Shown here piece by piece: positions 54,501 to 62,116 of a stretch of DNA of 64,000 nucleotides (positions are counted from its first letter, which is position 1; every line of letters begins with the position of its first letter). The DNA is taken from positions 6,585,001 to 6,649,000 of the forward strand of contig CP141126.1 in assembly GCA_035236585.1 (NCBI GenBank), in the 5' to 3' direction. Below the pieces are notes generated by a model. The model made no database searches. It saw only the letters and a list, made by a program, of their open reading frames with translations, and was not told the DNA's origin. Source of the DNA: Warburgia ugandensis. Taxonomy: Eukaryota; Streptophyta; Magnoliopsida; Canellales; Canellaceae. A program made the position numbers and the translations under genes.

Positions 54501-57500
54501 AACTTTATGTGTAATATTATATTTTTTCATTAGTGCTTCAAATGGTTTGTTGCAAAAATGTGTACCGTTATCACTTATAATGGCTCGAGGAGTCCCAAAT
54601 CTAGAAAAAATATTTTCTTTTAAAAATTTAAGAACTATTTTGTGATCATTATGCCTGCATGGGATAGCCTCAATCCATTTTGTAACATACTATAAATGTA
54701 ATTAGATATAAATGTAGCCAAAAGAAGGTGGAAATGGACCCATGAAATCTATACCCCAACAATCAAAAATTTCTATGATAAGAATAGGATTTAGAGGCAT
54801 CATATTCCTACGGGTTAATCCTCCTAACTTTTGACATTGCTCACATAATTTACAAAACACATGTGTGTCTTTGAACAACGACGGCCAATAAAAACCACAC
54901 TGCAAAATCTTTACCGCTGTTTTCTGGGTAGAAAAATGTCCACCACATGCTTCTGAATGACAAAAGGAGATAACACTATGTTGTTCTAAGTCAGGGACAC
55001 ATCTCCTAATGATTTGATCTGGGCAGTATTTAAACAGGTATGGATCATCCCAGAAATAATGCTTAACATTGGAAAAGAATTTTTTCTTTTCTTGTTTAGT
55101 CCAATGTTCCAGAATTTTCCCTGTGACTAAATAATTTGCAATATCAGCAAACCAGGGAGGATGGGAAACATGAAAAAGTTGCTCATCAGGGAAAGTGTCT
55201 TTAATTGGCAACTCATTTAAAGGCTTTGTTAGAACTAAGCGAGACAAATGGTCAACTACCACATTCTCTACTCCCTTTTTATCTTTTATTTCAATGTCAA
55301 ACTCTTGGAGTAGGAGAATCCATTTAATTAGTCTAGGCTTAGCATCTTTCTTAGAAAGAAGATACTTGAGGGCCGAATGGTCAGTGAATATGACTATTTT
55401 AGATCCTACCAAGTAAGACCTAAATTTATCCAATGCGAAGACAACTGCTAAGAGTTCTTTCTCCGTAGTAGAATAGTTCATTTGGGTGCTATTTAAGGTC
55501 CTACTGGCATAGTAGATGACGTATGGCTTCTTTTCTTTTCTCTGTCCTAGTACAGCTCCTACAGCATAGTCACTGGCATCACACATGATTTCAAAGGGTA
55601 GACTCCAATCAGGCGGCTGCATGATAGGTGCAGTGGTCAACTTGTCTTTCAACTTTATAAATGCTTCTTGACAATCCTTAGTCCACTCAAAAGGAGTATC
55701 CTTTGTGAGGAGGTGACATAGTGGTCTAGATATTGCACTAAAATCCTTAATGAACCTCCGATAGAATCCCGCATGACCTAGGAAAGATCGAATGTCCCTA
55801 ATAGATTTTGGAATGGGTAGATTGGAAATTAGATCAACTTTAGCTCTATCTACCTCTATACCTTTAGATGACACAATGTGACCTAAGACAATTCCCTTAG
55901 GAACCATGAAATGACATTTTTCCCAATTAAGCACTAGGTTCTTTTCTTTACAACGAGTTAAGACTTTTCTTAGATTTTCAAGACATGTTTCAAATGAATT
56001 ACCGAAAACAGAAAAGTCGTCCATGAAAACCTCTAAAATTCTCTCCACCATATCACTGAAAATGCTTAACATGCAACGTTGAAATGTGGCGGGAGCATTA
56101 CATAATCCAAATGGCATTCTTTTGTAAGCAAAAGTGCCAAAAGGACATGTAAATGTGGTCTTTTCCTGATCCTCGGGTGCAATTTCTATTTGGTTATACC
56201 CTGAATAACCATCTAAGAAACAATAATCTTGGTGTCCCGCAACCCTTTCTAACATTTGATCAACGAAGGGCAAAGGAAAATGGTCCTTCCTTGTAACAGC
56301 ATTCAACTTTCGATAGTCGATACACATACGCCAACCAGTAGTAACCCTGGTAGGGATTAATTCATTGTTGGCGTTAGTTATTACTGTCACTCCAGACTTC
56401 TTTGGAACCACCTGAGTAGGACTTACCCATTTGCTATCACTTATGGGATAGATGATTCCCACATCAAGCAACTTTAGGACTTCTGCTCTAACCACATCTT
56501 TCATATTAGGATTTAACCTTCTTTGCATTTGACGACATGGTTTAGCTTCATCCTCTAGATATATCCTATGGGTGCAGATTAAAGGGTTAATGCCCTTTAT
56601 ATCAGCTATGGTCCATCCTATCGCACCTTTGTGTTCTTTTAAAGTGTCTATTAATTTGTCCTCCTGAGATGTTTCTAATTGGGAGGAAATTATTACAGGA
56701 AAAGTCTCTTTGTCTCCTGAAAAGGCATATTTTAAATCTGATGGTAGAGATTTCAATTCAAGCTTAGGAGGTTCTATGAATGATGGAAGGGGAGTGGACT
56801 CCCTCAGTGGAAGGTCCTCGAAAGGAGGTTTCCATTTTTCTGTTTCCATGATAGGAACAGAATCAAGGAGGGCATTAACTTCCTCTATTAATGCATCCTC
56901 ATTACACTCATTAAAATGGGCCAAACAGGCCTCAAGTGGGTCAGACAAGGAAGATGACAAACTGATCTTGCACAACTGAATTGATCATGTTAACACAGTG
57001 CAAATCATCAGTAGTTTCACCAGGTTGCTTACAGATATTGAAAATGTTGAGTTCTATTGTCATATTGCCAAAGGACAATTTCATCACACCATTTCTACAG
57101 TTGATTAAGGCATTGGACGTAGCCAAAAATGGTCGTCCCAGGATGACTGGTATTTCATTCTTCTCATTCACCACCGGGTGTGTATCTAGAACCAGAAAAT
57201 CGACAGGGAAGCAAAATTGTTCTACCTGGACTAACACATCCTCTATTACCCCTCTCGGTATTTTTACAGAACGATCAGCTAGCTGGAGCGTAGTAGATGT
57301 AGGTTTCAATTCACCCAGACCTAGCGTTCGTATCACAGGAGTATGGTAATAAGTTTACACTAGATCCTAAATCAAGAAGAGCTTGATTTATCTGGTAGTT
57401 GCCAATAATGCAAGTAAGAGTGGGGCAACCAGGATCCTTGTACTTTGGTGGTGTATGGTGTTGAAGAATAGAACTAACATGTTCAGTCAAAAATGCCTTC

Positions 57501-60500
57501 TTTTGGACATTTAATTTTCTCTTGATGGTGCATAAGTCTTTTAAGAATTTGGCATATGATGGGATTTGTTTTATAGCATCTAAGATCGGTATGTTGATCT
57601 TGACTTGTTTGAAAATCTCTAAAATCTCATCATTAGATGCAGACTTTGGGGCTTGGCGCAACCTTTGAGGGAATGGAGCAGGGACTGGACATGGCTCAAC
57701 AGGTGAAACATGGTCCTTTTCTTTAGATTTTTCTTTAGGTTTTTCTACCTTTTCAATCTTTTTAGGCTCATCTTTCTCAATTATTTTACCACTCCTAAGA
57801 ATAGTACTGTGACTTTAGTTTGTACCATGGTAGAGCTAGATGTTTCATCAGATGCATTAATGCTAACCGCATGCACTCCCTTAGGGTTTGCTTGAGGTTG
57901 AGCGGGGAATTTTCCTTTTTCCATATTTTGCATCATTTGACTCATCATGTTTTTTAGTTCATTCACAGACTTTTCTAATTGAGAAATTTTCCTTTCTGAT
58001 TTTGATTAACTTGATTATCCTCTACATGCCTTTTAGGTGGGGGCAAGTAAAGTCCAGGAGAATGAGGTTGATGAGTTTGGTATGGTGGTGGAGCAAGTAG
58101 TCCTTGGTTTGGTTGTTGATGACTCTGGTATGGGCACGATTGTGAGACATTTGCATTAGGTCCATTTCTCCAATTGAAATTTGGATGGTTTCTCCAGTTG
58201 GGATTATATGTCTCGAGAATATGGGGAGAAAGGTCTTTTATAATTATTGAGTGCATTAGCCTGATCATGAAGTACATCTTGAAATGCGGGGATGGTAGGA
58301 CATTCTGAGTAAGATGTGATGTACTTTCACAAATGCTACACACTTGTTCATCATTAGTTAAGGTTTTCGTTCCCATTTCCATGGCTTCTACTTTTCTAGC
58401 TAGGGTTGCTACCTTGGCACCGATTTCATTTTTCGGTCATGGCATACATGCCTCCCCTAGTAGATGTGGTAGTGGCCTTGGGTCTATCGAGAATGTTCTA
58501 CTCTTTACGAGTCGGCCAGTCTGTGTACTTTCAGCTAGCCATTCCAAATACTCCTCCGCCTCATCTGGATGATTAGTCAAAAAGTTACCATTGCACATCA
58601 TCTCTACTAACCGGCGCATGTCGAATTAAGTCCTTCATAAAAGAAGGCGATAATGCGCCATGGTTCATAGCCATGATGTGGGCAAGTAAGCAATAGATCT
58701 TTGAACCTTTCCCGACATTGGTAGAATGATTCTTTATCTTTTGGGTAAAGTTCATTATCTTACGACGGAGTGTATTTGTTTTATGTGTAGGGAAAAACTT
58801 TTTCAAGAATTCCCTAGTCATTTCATTCCAAGTCCTTATGGAACCTGGTGGCAGTGCATTAAACCACATTTTTGCTTTTTCCTTTAAAGAGAAAGGAAAT
58901 AGCTTAAGCCTGACAGTGTCTAGACCTATATTTTGGGTTCTTTGGGTACTACATACCTCATCAAATTCTTTAAGGTGCAAATAAGGACTCTCACTATCTA
59001 GCCCATGAAATTTGGGAAGTAATTGAATTACTCCCGTTTTTAATTCTAACGCACCAGCATTTTGAGGAAGAATGAGACAAGAGGGTGTACTGGTGCGTGT
59101 AGGTTGAAAGTAGTCTCTTAAGGTTCGTCCATGAGGATTTTGATAAACATCATTTTCTCCATGGTCACTCTGTTGGTCCCATTCCCTATTTTCATTCCTT
59201 CTCCAATTTCTTTGTTGATGATTATTCCTCCTTGGTGGAGGTTGATATTCATCATCAATTAGAGGTGGTGGGTCCTCATTCATGATGAGTGGAGCTTGAT
59301 CACCTCTAATTCTACCATGGGGTGAGTTACCCCTTGATCGTTGATCAGCCATTGTTGGTCTGTCTTTTTGGTCGTACGAGACTAACCTACCGGTTTCGTC
59401 GCGTATCCAAAAGGGCATACAATGAAAGATCTTTTTGATTTTTTTATTTTTATTTTTTTTTATCCTAAATGATGCAACCTAAGTGCCTAAAATGATGCAC
59501 AAAACAGGACACAATCAAGCAATCCCCTAAGGCTAGCAAGCATAGATATTTTGATTTTCTTGATTTTCTGTGGGGACAACGCTCCTGCTCTCTTTAGGAG
59601 TTGACTACTGCTTACCAGTTAGGTTCTAACCAAAGCGGTTAATACAACCCTCGTGTAAGGAGGCGTTTAGACCTCAACAAACGTCGACAGGAGGTAGGGG
59701 AAGAGCGAGGCTCTATTAGATAACCCCCAATAACCACAGTGATCAAAAGCAACGGAGTAACGAATGGTCGTGTCCTATTAAGAGGGTCCTACGAGCATGT
59801 GATAACCCTATAGGTCTCTTCTGATTGATTTTAAATTAATGTGAAAGGAGAGGTTGCGCGCTTGAGATGATTATCCTAGGTGGGCCAAGGAGTGGTGATG
59901 AAATCCACCCTTGATCTTGTGGGGTAGGGTGCCCTTACTAATTAAATTTCACACACCATGGCAATTCGATCAACATATAATCCACCTTAAAGCGTTAGAC
60001 GTGTCCTAAAATGCAATTGAAAGCAATAAACTAATGCAAAACCCTAAGATGCAACAATTATAACATATGCTTTCTATATGCAATTAAGTACCAAACAATG
60101 CAAATTATTCTAAATGCAAACCCTAATCTAGAAAATTAAATGAGTGAGAAGACTTATAGTGAGGTTTCTGATGAAGATCAAGTGTGGGCCACCGTGTCCC
60201 ACACTTGCCCTGTATTATTACAACCCTTTAAAAATTGAAATTGAAAATGCAAATTACAAGGGGCCTCACTACAAGATTCACTCAAAAATAAAATTTCTAA
60301 TCTAGGAAAGCAAGAAAAATCTATCAATTGATGAAGCTCCACTCCAATTTCCTGAAAAAGAAAAATAACAATTAGTACCAAATTCAGGAAATAAAGTGAT
60401 TATGTACTAAAAATGCCTAAAGATGCACCTAAGAATGCCTAAAATGCAATTCCTAATTTTTTGTATTTTTTTGGATTTTTTTCTGATTTTTTTTTTGAAT

Positions 60501-62055
60501 TTTTAATTAAATTTTATAAAAACTCCATTTCAAGTTCCCCGGCAACGGCGCCAAAAACTTGTTGATGTTTAACCGCAAGTGCACGGGCTATTGTAGTATA
60601 GCTATGCAAATACGGGTCGATCCCACGAGGACTTGATTTAAAATTATAGAGTTTTAAATAAAATTCAACTAAAAAAATAAAATCCAGATTTATTCAATTG
60701 TTCCAATGTTCACAAATATTTATTCCAAGAAAAATAAAATGCTTCTTGGATAAGCTTGTCCTTGGATTGCACTGTCCCTAGATTGTCTGTCCTGGATTGC
60801 ACTGTCTCTGAATAGTCAGAATGAAGATAAGTTAAAACCAGAATAGCATAGGGACACAGTTGGAATTTCTGAAATAAGACAGAATTGTAATTTCGGAGAT
60901 CTTCAGGTGCAGATTTGTAATTTCTGAGATCTGCAGGTGCAATTTTGGAATTCTTCAGGTTCTGGTTTTTCACGAAAAACCGGGAAAACGATGAAAACCT
61001 GAGAAGGGGAAGAAGGAAGAAGGAGGGAGGAAAAGAGGAAGGAGAAGAAGAAGGAAGAGGGGAGAAAACCCGAGTTGGGTTTTCTCTCCCGGGGCGTCCT
61101 ATGAAGAGAAGATCGAGGAAAACCCAATCTGGGTTTTTCCTCACTGGTTAGTCCGATGAAGAAGAAGGCAGAGGCGGCGGTACGATGCGGTGGAGATCTC
61201 TGGCGTCCCACGATTGGACGGTGCCTGGTCGTCGCACGGTGGAGATGGGGCTTTGAATCAAATGGATTGAAGAAGAGTTCGGGAACGTGGGCTGTAGAGG
61301 GAGAGTAGAGGGTGCGACTGGGATTGGGTTTAACAAGAGAAACACGACGGCTTTGGTCTAGGCGTCGTACGGGAACAAAGCCGCCTCTTGCCTGGCTATG
61401 TGAAGGTTGATGAAGAGGGCTTTGGGAACGGACTAGTAGAGATAGATGCGTTGAAGATAATGAAATGAGATGGATGGGAGGTGCGGTGATGAGTGCGATT
61501 AATGGTGGAACTCGGCTTACTATTGGAAACCGGGAATGGAAAAAAAAACTAGGGTGGAGATGAATCTGGTTTGTGTGACTTGTTTCTAACAATTGGGTCT
61601 GGAAGAGAGAGCGTGGCGGACAAGGGAATTGTGTGAAGCGGTGATACGAGCGTGTACGGCCGGGCGGTGACGATGATGAGGCCGAGAAGAAAGGAGAAGC
61701 TAGAGTGATGGAAACCAGAAAGAATGGAGGCTGAGAGAAGGGGAGAATTGATGGCGGGAAGAGATCGGACTAGGCGGAGAGTGGGATAGGCCGGTGGGTC
61801 GGTCTAGTGGTCTTTGGGAGCTCTAGGCAGTCCGGCCAGTGAAGACGAAGTGAGAAAAGGGTGAGAGAAGGAGAGGAGAGGCGTGTGGCGGAAGAAGGAG
61901 ATAATGGGAGAAGGGAGGTGATGGGTTTGCTCCTTCCAGCCCAACCTAGGAGAGAGGTGAAAGAGAAGGAGATTGGGTGCTCGGCGATGGGGAGAAAAAG
62001 AGCATTAGAGAGACCGATTGGAGGCTAGTGCGATGCAAGGAGGATGCCAGTTCGG

Positions 62056-62116
<61 letters not shown>

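Noticed and set aside
56710-57349. Plus-strand ORFs of 89 and 122 residues
   Set aside because: They are antisense shadows of the Athila-like protease and RT frames.
60903-61592. A 229-residue minus-strand ORF
   Set aside because: It lies in an LTR, has proline/serine-rich composition without domain features, and its twin in the other LTR is shorter.
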